Shown here: positions 1-11,904 of the stretch, piece by piece
How positions within the stretch are numbered: the stretch's first letter is position 1
Layout of the letters: each line of letters begins with the position of its first letter
Origin: Utricularia gibba
Lineage: Eukaryota; Streptophyta; Magnoliopsida; Lamiales; Lentibulariaceae
Length of the DNA stretch: 64,000 bases
Assembly (NCBI GenBank): GCA_002189035.1
Contig: CM007991.1
Coordinates: forward strand, 4,774,001 to 4,838,000
Reading direction: 5' to 3'
Translations under genes and position numbers: made by a program
Notes under the pieces: model-generated
What the model saw: only the letters and a program-made list of their open reading frames with translations
What the model was told of the DNA's origin: nothing
The model's database searches: none

Positions 1-179
1 ATCAATTTCTAGGTTTTGCATATCCATAGCCCCACCTATATCGAAAAAAATAATGTATTGTAAATTTTTAAGATTTAAAATTATAATGTCTAAATTTCAA
101 TCCCCTCTTAATGTTAAATTAATAAATATGAACTGGTAAAAAAAAATAAGTATGCCCAATGTGAGAACCCTCATATTGA

Positions 180-735
180 TGTTCCAAAAATGAATGTCAT
201 TTATATTTTATGTGAAGTAATCTTATATTCAATGAAAAAGTTATGAATCTATTAGTTATTATAATGATATTGATTTCCAAAAATTGTTTTAAATTATTTC
301 ATCCAATTCAAATATACCTAGTTGTATAGAAATATTATTCAGAAGATTGCATTGGTCAAGATATTTTTGAATTGAAAGTTTTAAGACATTTTATTGTAAA
401 CATTCCTCGTAATCTAGAAATAAAAAAGATTACTAATTGAATTATATCATTACATAACAAAGAGTGCTAAAAATATGACTTATTATTTGATTGATAGACT
501 TCTGTGCTTGCCAATGTTCTTCCAACTTCTATAAGTAGTATTGCACATGCATTTTCAACTTTGAAGATTATCAACACAAGATTACATAGTAAAATGAGAA
601 ATGACTTTATAACATATAATTTATTGATTTACATTGAACGTAAAATTAGATAAAAAAATATAGTTATGATGATGTTATTCATGAATTTCAGAATACGAAG
701 AAACATGGATTGAATTTATAAAATGTAAATATTTA
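180..735 (+). pseudogene. hAT-superfamily transposase C-terminus (dimerisation domain) remnant
   Basis: Conceptual translation around 500-660 gives a segment resembling the hAT C-terminal dimerisation domain of plant TTF-type zinc-finger transposases. It contains FSTLKIINTRLHSKMRNDF followed by a Y-I-E-R-K-I tail, and then D-V-I-H-E-F-Q-N, which matches the usual end of these proteins. Stops and frameshifts are present, and only the last fifth or so of a typical 600-800 aa transposase can be read. The domain normally lets transposase monomers oligomerise during cut-and-paste transposition. The first 180 bases and the AT-rich sequence up to 480 may be more decayed parts of the same element, but I cannot show that. 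No terminal inverted repeats were identified. Confidence 0.6.
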
Positions 736-744
736 ATATATATA

Positions 745-1110
745 ATTGTCCAGTCCAATTTGCCCCTGCATAGGAAGTAGCCTAATTAGTTGGTGATCAA
801 AACCACAAAGCATAACAGGAGCTCAAGGGAGGTAAAATATCGAGCACTGTCTACCACATTTTGTAAAGTCACAAGGATATCTAATTTATTAAGAGATTTT
901 GAACTCAAAAAGAAAGGGAGACACATGCGTATACTGTGATAATAAGTCAATCACCTTATTATTCATGAGAGAAGCACTTGGACATTGATTGATATTATAT
1001 GTAAGAAAAGGAAGAAGAAGGAGCAGTACAAGTAATGTATCAACTCAAGATCAACTAGCAAACATTATGATTGATGGTTTTGGAATAATACAATACTACT
1101 ATTTGCTGAG
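745..1110 (+). pseudogene. Ty1/copia RNase H remnant
   Basis: The translation contains decayed versions of the copia RNase H motifs in the usual order: V-K-Y-R-A-L-S-T-T near 830, a C-D-N-K-S-I block near 940, and S-T-Q-D-Q-L-A-N-I near 1040. The last corresponds to the conserved end of copia polyproteins. RNase H degrades the RNA strand during reverse transcription. Upstream RT and downstream LTR were not recognised, so this is an isolated 3'-end fragment with stop codons. Confidence 0.65.
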
Positions 1111-1192
1111 CAAATTGAGCATGATAAAATGTATTAACTTGAGAAATATTCTTTATGGTGACAACACTGAACAACCAAGTCGGCTGAACTGA

Positions 1193-2768
1193 TTTTGAGA
1201 GGCCCCTTGAATCTTCTACTAACCAATTTTTTGGTTTAATTCATTTTTTTTCTATAATTTTTTGAATTGATAGTAATTTGCTTGTTAAAACCCAATAAAC
1301 TTATTTAAAACCTTAGATTCAGACTAAAACTTAGATGATTCTATGCAATAAAAAATAAAAAATTATGCCAAAGATTCTTGAGTAAGAATGAAGGACTTGT
1401 CACATATTCCATGAATTATACAAATATGAGAGTAATTTTGTAAGTATACCAAAACTTTCAAAATAATAAATAAAACAGTCTCAATAGTGAATTGATGTTT
1501 TCGAATTTTTCTGGATTTATAAACAAACAACACTAAAATGAAAACAATATTAAATAGAGGCTTTGGATTAAAGTTCCATCATGCAGAACCTTGGTTGTGT
1601 ATATTCATGTGTGAACTTCAAAAAATGACTCATTTGCTCCAGTTATGGAAGTGTTATTGCAGAGGTATATTATTCGATAATTATCATAGCATCATTCCTT
1701 GTTTTGTAACTAGTGTTTACCTTACATTCGATCCTAATCCATACAATTCATGCACCCACATAGAGATTAGGCTAAATATGCATTGATAACAATGTTCAAT
1801 TGATCCCTTCTTCTTAGACACTTGAGACCAATTTGGGATTCCGAATTCTCTTAGAATTTTGTGGTAATTGACAACAGGTTGGTAAATAAATAATACAAAA
1901 AATATAGTATTTAGGTCCATATATACAAGTGTTTAAGCAAGTAAAACAAATTAAATGTGGAACAATATAGTAAAACAATCATATGCAAATGTTTAAGCAA
2001 TAAGACTTCACCATAGCTCCTTAGCTTTAAATACTTATACATATGTACTTGACTTTAGCATATGAAAAAAATGATGGAATTTAAATGAAAGCAAATGAGA
2101 AAAGGAAATGTTGCACTCAATTCTAAGACTTCTAAAGTGACTTGAAGATGCCATGACTTTCCAAAAACTTAGTATTTAGGTGCATATATAGAAGGAGAAG
2201 ATTTCAATATTTTTGATGAATTTATATCAAATCTTATATCCAAATATTTAATATTAGATTAAATATTTCAAAATAAGAGTCAAATGTTCATCCAATTCGA
2301 GATTTTGCACTGAATTTTTATCTAAACAGTTCAAGTTTTGTTCCGCCACCTCCCCAATCAATACATCTTTAATTTTTTGTTCAATTTGAAATCATCCTTA
2401 AAAATTATAAAACTTAAACTTTCTCTTAAAAATATTGAATTGATATAAACGATATAAAAATTATTTTAAAATATAGGAAAAATTAAACAAAAAACATGTA
2501 AAACAATCCAAAAAACTCATCAAAATATATAAATGTGTGTGACAAAAAGTCACTTATTTAATCCTTGGAATAGAGACATTACAACATCCATCAAAGGATC
2601 ATCCCCCACCTCAGAGATACTTTACCATATTCTGAATTCAATGGTTTTAATAAATCCCCTGCATTATTTCATCTTGATTTCAATCTAGAACTGTTCTCAT
2701 TAGTTTATGTAGCCATATGTAAAATCTTATTGTATTCAGTAAGTTCGGTTATGTATACCATCACCATT
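1193..2768. other. AT-rich intergenic sequence without a recognisable gene
   Basis: Several short open frames exist but none shows a known motif. A stretch at about 1780-1870 weakly resembles part of the family S LTRs (compare 54385-54470), with a shared pattern around the words cccttcttcttagacacttg and cccttctccttaggtgcttg. It may be a very old fragment of that family. Confidence 0.4.
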
Positions 2769-3095
2769 TCATTGTAGATAAATGATCTTCAGAGAAATCC
2801 ATCGGGGCTTCAAATTATATATGTAAACAGCAACCCGAGTCCCCACTAGGACTCTAAAAATTATATATGTTTTATGGGTTTGTCTTATATACAGCTTTTG
2901 GGCAACCATCAAAAAGACCAAGAGATCCACTCGAGTAGCACTGGGACTTTGAGAAGTCATAACTTCAATCAAGATATTAAAAAATGATTCCAGCTTTTTA
3001 GTTGGAATTTCACACCAACCTAAATGTGTCTGAAGACGAAGAGCAAAGCAAATGAAGCATGCATAAAAGCTTTTTTTTTTTAAGCTTGATTTCAT
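2769..3095 (-). other. Unrecognised 108-codon open frame
   Basis: An open frame of 108 codons encodes a hydrophobic, cysteine-containing peptide with a leucine-rich central stretch. I do not recognise it and see no Kozak context, intron signals or domain motif. The start shown is simply the first ATG. It lies just downstream of the 3' end of the minus-strand copia remnant at 3440-5640 and is probably chance or old element sequence. Confidence 0.12.
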
Positions 3096-3439
3096 TTCAT
3101 TCTGCTACCGAGTATGTTGCGATGCGATCAATGCTGTAATGATCCATTCAAATTCTTCCAATCAGTACATAGTCATGCATCCCAGAATTCTGCTCCAAAA
3201 CTATGAACATTGCTTGTTCTTGTTGCAAGGAAAAAACTTTGATGCACAAATTGGAAGAGAATTTCTCTTACAGTATATAAAATTGTTTATATAGACACAC
3301 TATACAGTTAAGTCTTATCCAAATGGAAACTACCAAATACCTACCTAAAAACTGTACTCCCTAATCCTATTATAGGTTCTTCAGATGCAGCTACATTGGA
3401 TGGCCTTTGGTGTGGGTTCGAACACTCCCTTGCAAACCT

Positions 3440-3835
3440 TAGCCATCCTTTGATCCAAGCATTCCTCGCAGTATAGTAAACATCCCTCGAGGCACGGGTT
3501 TTGTGAAGTTGTCTCCAAGTTGATCTTGTGTCTTTACATACTCCAATGTTACCTCCTTCTCAGCAATAGCAACACAGTCTCTAATGTAGTGGTATTTTGA
3601 TGTTATGCACTCGCTTTTTACATAAAAAGGCTAGATTTTTATTCAGCTCTATGGCAGATTTGTTATCAATCATGATTCTTGTAGAAGCAGTTTGTGCACA
3701 TCGGATTCCACTCAAAAGATTTATGAGCCAAACAACTTGACATATGCAATGATTTTGCGGTAATAAATTCAGTCTCACATGTGGATAAGGTAACCACGGA
3801 CTGCTTTTTAGAACTCCAACTGAAATCAGTATTTC
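3440..3835 (-). pseudogene. copia remnant 1 RNase H
   Basis: The minus-strand translation shows S-W-S-S-K-K-Q-S-V-V-T-L-S-T-C-E-T-E at about 3815-3770, then a V-V-W-L-I-N-L-L motif. A D-N-K-S-A-I-E-L block lies near 3660, and L-E-Y-V-K-T-Q-D-Q-L-G-D-N-F-T-K-P near 3510. These are successive RNase H motifs of copia elements. The reading frame changes at least twice. The sequence upstream of W-S-S-K-K-Q switches abruptly to RT sequence of opposite orientation near 3836. Confidence 0.75.
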
Positions 3836-3837
3836 AA

Positions 3838-4449
3838 ATGAAGAATGCAAGCCCTGAGGTGCTGCTAATTATATCAATGGCAGCTCAACACCAGTGGAAA
3901 ATCCATAAAATGGATGTAAAATCTATATTTTTGAATAGGTTTCTGCAACAGAAGGTGGTACTTAAGCAACCTCAAATTAACAAACATAAGGTATTGAAGC
4001 TTAAGAAGCCTCTTTATGAGTTGAAGCAAGCACCACATGTCAAGAATATGTAGATTCATCATTATCTTGTTAAAAATCATTTCAAGAGATGTGCCTATGA
4101 GCATGGCTTATATGCCAGAATTAATGACTTGGAATTCATGTTAGCTAGAAGGAAGAAGGTACTTTCATTTCTCAAAGTAGGTTTGGCTGGCCTTAGAACA
4201 CTGTAAACCAATAGACACTCCAGTGGCTGTTGGCTTAAAAATGCATTTGAATGATTCAAGTGTGAGTGTCGATGCTACATGCTTTAAAAGCTTGGTTGAA
4301 AGTTTTATATATCTTACAAGTCTGAGACCTGATATTTTTTATGCAGTAGGCTTAGTCATTCGCTTCATAGAGAATCCAACTCTGTTTCATCTTACTGCTG
4401 CTAAGAGGAATCTGTATTATGTTAAGGGAACGTTGAACTTGGCCTTGTA
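3838..4449 (+). pseudogene. copia remnant 1 reverse transcriptase, inverted block
   Basis: The plus strand encodes I-S-M-A-A-Q-H-Q-W-K-I-H-K-M-D-V-K-S then F-L-N-R-F-L. A block ending K-K-P-L-Y-E-L-K-Q-A-P follows, and later L-T-S-L-R-P-D-I-F-Y-A-V-G and Y-V-K-G-T-L-N-L. These are core to late copia RT motifs. The middle part, including the Y-V-D-D catalytic box, is missing. Both flanks are minus-strand parts of the same domain series. Confidence 0.8.
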
Positions 4450-5640
4450 GTTTTCGATTTTACCAGTAATATCTCTTTTGATTCTATACACCCATTTGAC
4501 TCCAATGACATTTTTGTTTGTTGGTTTATTGACCTACTGCCAAGTTTGATTCCTCCTGATAGCATTCATCTCATCTTCTATTGCTTTTCTCCATTCTGAA
4601 TTTTGGACAACCTTTTCAGAGCTCAGATTTTCTGATTTAGTAAATAAGCAATAATGAGAGAAATTCACAAGTTCTGTTGCCTCTTCATAGGATAATCTGC
4701 TTGAATTTTCACCAGCCTTAAAGATGGAAAGTCGACTACAAAATCATTAAGATAGCTTGACCATCTTCTAACACAACCATTTTGCACCAGATCAGATGCA
4801 GCAGGCTGTTGCAGGGGCTCCAGCTACTGTTGCTGCTGCGTCTCTTGTTCTGATGGCTACTAATCTTCAAGGGGATTTAATGAATCTGCTGCAATATCAT
4901 CAAAAAAAAGCTTCATTATCCATTGGGGAGGTTTCCAATTTCAACTTGCAGATTCATCAAACTCAACATCCTTGCTAATCACAACTTTATCTAAAGGACT
5001 GAAAAGTTTGTAGCCCATTGAAGTAGGGTCATTATCAATGAAGAAAAATTTCCTAGAACGATCATCCAACTCTGATCTTGTTTCTCTATGTATATGTGCA
5101 TATGCCACACACCCAAATACTCATGAATGAGTAACTTTTGGTTTAAAACCACTTCAAGCTTCTTGAGGAGTGGCTCCAGCAACACTTCTACTAAAACTTA
5201 TGTTTAGTAGATAAACTGCATAGTGGCTTCTGCCCAGAATTGTTTGGGCATGTTCTTAGTGCTGACTATAGAACCAAACATATTTAGAATTACGCCATTT
5301 TTTTGTTCAACCACACCATTTTGCTGAGGCATGTGAGCAAGGTCTTCTTAAACCAATTTCATCAGAGAAGGCCTAAAGTATTGCAGAGAAAATTCTCCAC
5401 CTCTGTTTGATCGAAGAGCTTTGATTAGAAGACAACATTGTCACCCAACCAAGGCCTGAAATTTCTTGATCGCCTAAAAAACTTTTGATTTCCTTGTCAA
5501 GATTTTCGAGAGTAATCATGAACAAGTAGTAAGAAATACTTGTGATTTCCTTTAGAAGTTGCGATAATTGAACCACAAACAACTCCATGGACTATTTCAA
5601 GAGGATTCCATGCTCTGAACATAGACGCTTTTGGAATAAT
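4450..5640 (-). pseudogene. copia remnant 1 integrase and beginning of RT
   Basis: In fragmented minus-strand frames one can read an integrase core (degraded Q-N-G-V-x-E-x-K-N region near 5300) and the typical copia chromodomain-like stretch F-x-C-V-A-Y-A-H-I then L-D-D-R-S-R-K-F-F-F-I (5130-5030). S-x-M-G-Y-K-L-F-S-P-L-D-K follows, then V-I-S-K-D-V-E-F-D near 4960. Nearer 4470 comes G-V-K-W-V-Y-x-I-K-R, the start of RT. Many stops make it non-functional. Confidence 0.7.
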
Positions 5641-5880
5641 TTTCATAGGTTTCTTTTTTCAAATAAGTAAATCTTGTGGTAACAAGAATGAAAATTGTGG
5701 AAGAAGATGAGAGATTTTGGGACAGGAAACTCTTAACCACTCTACCATAAAGTCTCCTCACACATAAAAAAGAAAATGAAAAGCTATGACATAAAAGAAA
5801 AGATTGTTTGCTACTCGATGGCCAAAATAATACAATGGCCCATTAAGGAGGATAGAGATCCTAAATATCCTCTTGACTTT

Positions 5881-7560
5881 TTTCATTCTTTGTAGTATCT
5901 TGATTAGGGAACAGTAGTTGATTTAACAAACACACCTCCCTCAAATGCGGCCGGAACAATGGGGACAAGGCTGAGTTTGCGAACATGAAAATGATAGCGA
6001 TCAGCCTCCGAAGCTTTTGTGAGAATGTTGGAAAGCTGAAAGTCATATGGCACATAGCCTAGGCAAAGAAAAAAAAATACTTGTAGGGGTTACAGACATA
6101 AATGACAATTAACCTCGATATCTTTGGTGCATTCATGAAAAATAGGATTAGAAGCAATGGAGATTGTAGAAGTGCTATCACACCAAAGTGGAATAGGAAG
6201 AGGACAAGGCTGAAATAGGTCGTTCAATAAATTACAGAGCAATACATTACTCATGGCATGATATTCTGTCTCGGCAGATATTTAGAGACAATGTCTTGCT
6301 TCTTAGCTTTCCAAGAAATAAGATGAGAACCATAGAATTTTATACACAATATCTAGTCATAGATTTTCAACTTGCAAAGCAACCTGCCCAATCTGAGTCA
6401 CAATAAGCTATGAGATCAGGAGAATGATCCGCAGAATAACATAAACTACAGTGGGGACTCACCTTCAAATAAGCTAATAATCCATTATCAATGGTCCAAT
6501 GAAGTGTAGTAGAAGCATTCATTTATTGTAATAGTTGTATCACACAATAGCCAATATCCAAGCATGTAAATCCAAGGTAGAGTAAATGCCCAAGAAGCAG
6601 AAGATAGCAATCAACTTCCACAATTGGCTGGTTCTCATTATGTTAGAATACAAAATTTTTTGGCATGGGAGAAGCAGCAGGTTTCAAGGAACAGTGTGTT
6701 TAGAAAATGTTGTTATAAAAATATATCCTGATCAGTGTGACATGTGAGCTCCAACAAAATATTTGGCAACTTTGAAATCCTTGATTAAAAATGATTATGT
6801 AGATCTAACTTTACCTATTGGATAGCCTCCAAGGAAGTCCCTATAACCAAAATATCATCTACATATACAACAAGAAGTATCATAACAGTTGGAAAAGGCT
6901 TGATAAATAGCCAACGATTTGTAGATGTGGCTCGAAAACAAATAGTAGCAAGGAATTTACAAAGTTTCGAGTTCGATTGTCTTGAGGACTGTTTATGGCC
7001 ATATATGGATCATTGAAGTCGGCATACTTTATTTGGAGCAATCGTATATCCATCAGGAGGTCACATATATACAGGATGATCAAGAAATCCATGAAGAAAA
7101 GCATTATTTACGTCTACTTGATTGATTGGAAAGTGATGAGCAGCAACAAGTTAGGTAAGTAATCGCATAGTTGCCATTTTAGCCACTAGTGCAAAGCTTT
7201 CATCATAGTCTCCGCCTGCCTTTTGTTTATATCCTGTGGCAACAAGGCGTGCCTTATGACAATCTAAGGTACCATCACTGAACAATTTGTTTTTGTAAAC
7301 CCATTAAGAGTCAATAGGTTGGCAATTTGATGGAGCATCAAAAATAATCCAAGTATTATTTTATTCATCAGTGGAAAATTCCTTTTCCATTGCCTGTTTC
7401 CATACTAGAATGCCTGCAGCTTCCATATGGTACCTCAATTCTAGCAGAATAGGTGGGATTGATTGACTCAAAATAGGAATAGGGGAATCTCTTAATGAAG
7501 AAGAAGTAACTTGTTTAGCTGTAGGATCAGATGAAGAATCCAATGAAGAAGGTGAGGAAT
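5881..7560 (-). pseudogene. copia remnant 2 RT and RNase H
   Basis: The RT catalytic box reads L-V-V-Y-V-D-D-I-L-V-I-G near 6870-6840 on the minus strand, preceded by P-D-G-Y and K-V-C-R-L-Q-type motifs near 7050. RNase H motifs follow: H-L-I-S-W-K-A-K-K-Q (about 6310), C-D-S-T-S-T-I-S-I-A-S-N-P-I-F-H-E-C-T-K near 6180-6120, and L-S-N-I-L-T-K-A near 6020. The beginning of RT (K-Q-A-M-E-K-E-F) is at about 7400. In-frame stops occur in every section. Confidence 0.8.
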
Positions 7561-8560
7561 TTGAGTCTATAATAGGAATATGAGTGATTACATTAAGGGA
7601 AGTTGATAGGGAGGTGTATGAAGCAAAAAAGAAGAAGGATCAACAGATGATGTAAAATGATGATCACCCAATGTATATGGTAGAAAATCATCACAAAAAC
7701 TCAAATTAGGTGCAACTTCAATAATTGAAGTGGTAGCACTAGATCTATGTTTAGCAAAGGGGAAGAAATTATCATCAAACTTAGCATATCGAGAGACAAC
7801 CACCTTTCTATTAATAAGATCATAGAACTTGTAACACTTAAGCCCACTTGGATAACCCACAAAAATACATTTAAGTGTTCCATGATTCAGTTTGTCACTC
7901 TTGGTGGGATTCACGAAAAAACAAAGACATCCAAAAATGCAAATATGTGGTAAGGTGGAGAACCAATAAGGATTTCAATTGGTGACTTCCAATCTAAAAA
8001 TAAAGGAAGGTATTCTATAATGAGATATGTCGCTATGAGAATAGCATCCCCCTAAAAACAACCTGGTAGATGAGCCTAAAACATCAAGGCTCAAGTAACT
8101 TCAAGCAAATGTCTGTGTTTTCTTTCCACATCACCATTTTGTTGTGGCATCTAAAGACATGTAGTATGTTGCAAAGTACCAAGTTCATGACACACGTCCT
8201 GAATGGCATGGCTAGTAAATTCCTTGTCACCATCAGTGCTAAGGATCTTAACAACATAATTATACTAAGCTTGGAGCAAAGGAATCAATTGATGAAAAAT
8301 ATGATCAAGATAACCTTTCGATTGTAGTAAGAAGGTCTATGTATAATGGGTAAAGTCATCAACCACAGTAAGAATGTATGAAGCACCAGTGTATGTTTTA
8401 ACATGATATGGACCCCCAAGGTTTTTGTGAAGTAGCAGAAAAGAAGTAAATGAGGTATTTTAACTAGATTGGAAAGGTCGTATGTGCATTTTAAAAATTG
8501 CACAAATATCACATGGGACACCATTCAAAGCACATAGAAATTGTAAGAAAGAGGCTTTAT
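7561..8560 (-). pseudogene. copia remnant 2 integrase
   Basis: The longest intact piece (7588-7914) carries the copia motif K-C-I-F-V-G-Y-P-S-G-L-K-C-Y-K-F-Y-D, found C-terminal to the integrase core. The core lies at about 8140-8420, with V-D-D-F-T-H-Y-T, S-T-D-G-D-K-E-F and P-Q-Q-N-G-D-V-E-R-K-H. The D, D and E catalytic positions are therefore still visible, although stops and a frameshift separate them. Confidence 0.8.
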
Positions 8561-9110
8561 TATCAGATATATAGCCAAGCCTACAATGTCATAGTAAATT
8601 GATGTATAAAGAAGTAGGAGATTCAAAGAAAAATGACAACAATAGTAGCTTCACTAGCATCAATACACCATTCAAACCACATGGAACATTTAAAGAGTTT
8701 GATAGGGCTGAAGAATATAACAGTAAAACATGAAGCAATATCAAGAACATAAAGTCCATCAGATACCGAGTCATGTAAGAAACAACATGACCCAATGAAA
8801 AGAAACTATATTGGATCTTGGAACTTGGGAATGGAAATCAGATTACATGTGAAACTAGGCACAAAAAGTACATCAGAGAGGAATAATGAATCAAAGAGAT
8901 TGCTACTAGCCATGACATTGTCTAGTGAATGATTTTCATCAGGTATTGTCAAAGGGATAGCTTTCGATTGTGGAATCAATCAACAAATTGAGATCATGAC
9001 ACAAATGTGTATTTGCACTAGAATCAATAATCTATGAACTCTGTCCACTATGCCCAAAGACTAAGTGAAAGATTAGATGAGTTACAAGAAAATTCTCTCA
9101 AAAAAATAAA
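8561..9110 (-). pseudogene. copia remnant 2 protease and GAG-pre-integrase region
   Basis: Near 9040-8960 the minus strand reads I-I-D-S-S-A-N-T-H-L-C-H-D, a decayed copia aspartic protease site (normally W-I-x-D-S-G-A). The region to the left has a degraded H-x-R-L-G-Y linker near 8590-8540 that leads into the integrase. The gag coding region upstream is not readable. Confidence 0.65.
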
Positions 9111-9163
9111 ATGAACTTGATGCCGAGAAGCTCCAACTTGTCTGCTACTAGATGATTGGTTTT

Positions 9164-9702
9164 TGATAAGTGATATTGTGTCGTTCCAAAACATGTTCTT
9201 CTATTACTCTTGAGTGTTTTTTTTTACTTACCTTACACTTCACTTTCTCATTATTTTCAATTGATTTTATATCTTTCACACTACTTTGATCTTTTTGAAA
9301 AGAAAGTTTATTTTGAGGATATTTTTGGATCAATTTGATGGGCCACGAATTTCAACCCAAGACTGGGTCAAACGATGAAGATTTGCTCCAAGATTCATGG
9401 ATAAGATAAAGATTTGAAGATGATGTTGAAAGATTTGGATAAAAGATCTTATCCGAGTCTATCAAACAAGCCTAATATGAAGACTTGAATATACTCTCCT
9501 ATAAATACCCCACTCTCTCAACCATTAGACTTGTCTTTTGACCACTTTTCCTTTATAGGTGCTTGCGGCTGAGGATTTGTGGTGAAGCCTTACTTGTGCA
9601 AGTCATGCACGTGTGACTAATTTACCATGTTTTTCGAGATTTAATTTAATGTTTGATTCTGTTTTTCACAACGTTTTCTTTACATACGTGCTCTTTAATA
9701 CC
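9164..9702 (-). repeat. LTR family S, truncated copy S1
   Basis: This matches, in reverse orientation, the right-hand half of two full-length copies at 53957-55148 and 60753-61834. Shared blocks include the start TGATAAGTGAT, the gtgtcgttcc word, and the gcttgcggctgaggat and gtgaagcctta words. It begins with TGAT (the complement of the ATCA end of the full copies) but stops where gypsy LTR G1 begins at 9703. The other half is not found at the far side of G1. Confidence 0.75.
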
Positions 9703-11120
9703 TGATAAATGGAAATTTTAGTATATCGTTGCAATAAAAGCAAAATTTCGCATCAAATAAATTTATAATCCCTAATCTATACAAAACACAAATTTAGAAA
9801 ACTCATATAGTGGATATCGGGGTCGATCACGAAGAGCTTGTGCTTGCTAAGTGTTTGAGTAAATGCATAATTCGGGATAACAACGGTCTTAGTCTAAGCT
9901 TGGACCAACAATGATAAACAAGTTCGGTAAACAAGATCAGTAAACAATATCAAGTCTTAACGCTAACGTAATAAGTACTGGTTCTAACGCAGAATAATAC
10001 CATGGTGCCATAAGGTTCTTTAGGTAGTATGGTGCCAAAATCCCTAATTTAATCTACAATGTTCCTACACTCACAACTTCAAATAACCTAAATCTACCCA
10101 GGTCATTCATCATATTTTCGGCTAAGCTAGTCCCCCATATCATCACCTACATTACAATTAGGTCTACCCGCATGCAAAACATATAGAATTAGGTCTACCC
10201 AGTTCTACTAGTTCTAACCCGAACTAACAACTACTGCTCCCGTCTTGATTTGTTGGTCTACCTCTAAATCAAGCATCTAAGTTGCGAAACTACTTGTTCT
10301 TCTCCTTAGGTCTACCCATGGCTTGATAGAAATAAAAGCTAAAGGACAATGATGAATTTTATTGAGATTCCTTGACCTACACCACCATGCTTCACCTTAA
10401 GGCACCCGTAGGGCTTTAGCTACTCATATTTGGAAGGTAAAAAGTAATGATGTTAACATAAAATAACGAAAATATTAAGAACATCATGCAGAAGCTGGGT
10501 GCAGAAACTAAAGACATAAACAAACTAAAAGAAAGAAGTAGAGTTCTGGTTTCCGTCTACTACTGTTCACAGTCCGGAACAATATCGCTGAACTAGATCT
10601 TGATATTCTTCCTTCACGGTGGAGGTTCTTCTCCAGAAAAATCGCCCTCTTTCTCCTTTAGTATTCTTCGTGTTCGAGTTGGGGGAGAAACCCCCTCGTG
10701 TGTGTTCTGAAAATTCTGGGTGTCCCCCCTCTTTTGCGACTCTCTCTCCTCCTCATCTTTGTCTCGCCTCCCACTGCCCAAGGCAAGTACATTCTTTGAC
10801 AAATCTGTTGCTCCTATCCCTGAGTTGCAGACTACTGTCGTGACAGTGTACTCATTGCAACTTGCAGCCTAGTGACTTGCACGAAATCCAGATTTCTTTG
10901 TTGACTTTCGAGTTGCTGCAAGACTCGAAAATCGGGTTAGACATGGGGTGGGCTAAATCAACGGAATTAGCCTACTATTATACCAAAAATCATATTTTTT
11001 TCTAATCAAATAAAAATACTTAAATTATAAAATTAACACTTAAACATAATTAAAAATTTATAATTTTTTATATCCCAAAAGATGAAAATTTGTGTGCTAT
11101 TACAGTATGCTACAACGACA
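9703..11120 (-). repeat. G1 3' LTR
   Basis: The left boundary TGATAAATGG (plus strand) is the complement of the LTR 3' end and matches the 5' LTR remnant at 17211 and the fragment at 46115-46376. The right boundary is inferred from cgaca at 11120, which gives a minus-strand LTR beginning TGTCG. A GC- and pyrimidine-rich leader-like section lies at 10600-10850. The repeated word aggtctaccc at 10110-10320 is unusual. The open frames on both strands at about 10614-10843 are not considered genes. The left boundary is firm; the right boundary is tentative. Confidence 0.6.
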
Positions 11121-11904
11121 CTAGAGTTATCCCCAAGTCCTACCTAAGACAAATAGAAAACTGGTTCCTTCAGCATCAGTGATGAACATAAAAACTGAGA
11201 GTAAATTTTGATGCATGAGCTATAGAAGTGTAAGTGTGCATGTCATTTCATCACTCAAATGTGCATCAGTAGATTCCTCTTTAGGAGTGTTTTCGAAAAC
11301 CTTATCTTATTGAATTGATCCCTCCAAAGTCACTTAAGACCACGGTTGCCAACCCATTTTTTTTCTCTTCTTTTTTTTTTCTATTTTTTTTTGGGTAGTG
11401 AAGGGGCAGCTTGTTCCAGACTAATCCGGGCTCACATTCAATGCCTTTTCTTTTTCTCAGTGTTGGGCAAGCACTCACACCTTATAAGACCAGTCTCCTC
11501 CGTACTCCTGCGGATTAGTTTTTCCCTACTCACCCTTTCACTACTTATTGAGTCCGCACATGCTCTTTTAATATGTGCTGCTTTTTAGGACTTGGGTCTC
11601 AATTTTTTTTCTTTTTCTTTTTTTCTTTTTTTTTTTCGACCCTTTATTCACCTCTCTTTTTTCGGTGGTTGGCAACCTGTTCCACAATGACTATGAAGTT
11701 CAATAATTCATATAAAAATAATCTATTGCACACTCCTTAGATTCCTCGGGTCATACACATGCTCTCATGAAATAAAAAGATAAAAACATGCTCACGGGTA
11801 TCAAAAAGGTTAACAAAGCTCATGCTACAGAATTCATCTAGCAGCTGTAATGTTCAATCACTTAGCCATCGGAAACAGTTTACTGCTACTAAACAAAAAT
11901 ATAG
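11121..11904 (-). other. G1 post-pol non-coding sequence, pyrimidine-rich on the plus strand
   Basis: No protein motif is seen. Long T/C runs at 11340-11400 and 11600-11640 are purine tracts on the coding strand of G1. The segment lies between the G1 3' LTR and the copia L1 insertion, so it is best explained as G1 sequence downstream of pol. Some of it (11822-11900) could be L1. Confidence 0.4.

Larger units (their letters stand above)
3100..5650 (-). mobile_element. Ty1/copia remnant 1, with internal inversion
   Basis: Reading the minus strand from right to left gives integrase, RT beginning, [inverted block], RNase H and a probable 3' LTR (about 3100-3430). The probable LTR has a TATA-like tataaaca and a leader-like stretch. 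The RT body at 3838-4449 is readable only on the plus strand. The domains on the two strands complement each other with almost no overlap, so one element with an internal inversion explains the pattern better than two elements. The right end abuts the 3' end of copia remnant 2. Confidence 0.65.
5650..9160 (-). mobile_element. Ty1/copia remnant 2
   Basis: A second minus-strand copia element lies directly to the right of remnant 1. From right to left it shows protease, GAG-pre-integrase, integrase, RT and RNase H, followed by probable 3' LTR sequence at about 5650-5880. The domain order is that of Ty1/copia. It carries many stops and frameshifts. The 5' end is cut by, or abuts, the family S LTR fragment that begins at 9164. 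Confidence 0.8.

Noticed and set aside
10614-10843. Open frames on both strands in a GC-rich stretch
   Set aside because: They lie in the G1 3' LTR leader region, overlap each other on opposite strands and have no recognisable motif.
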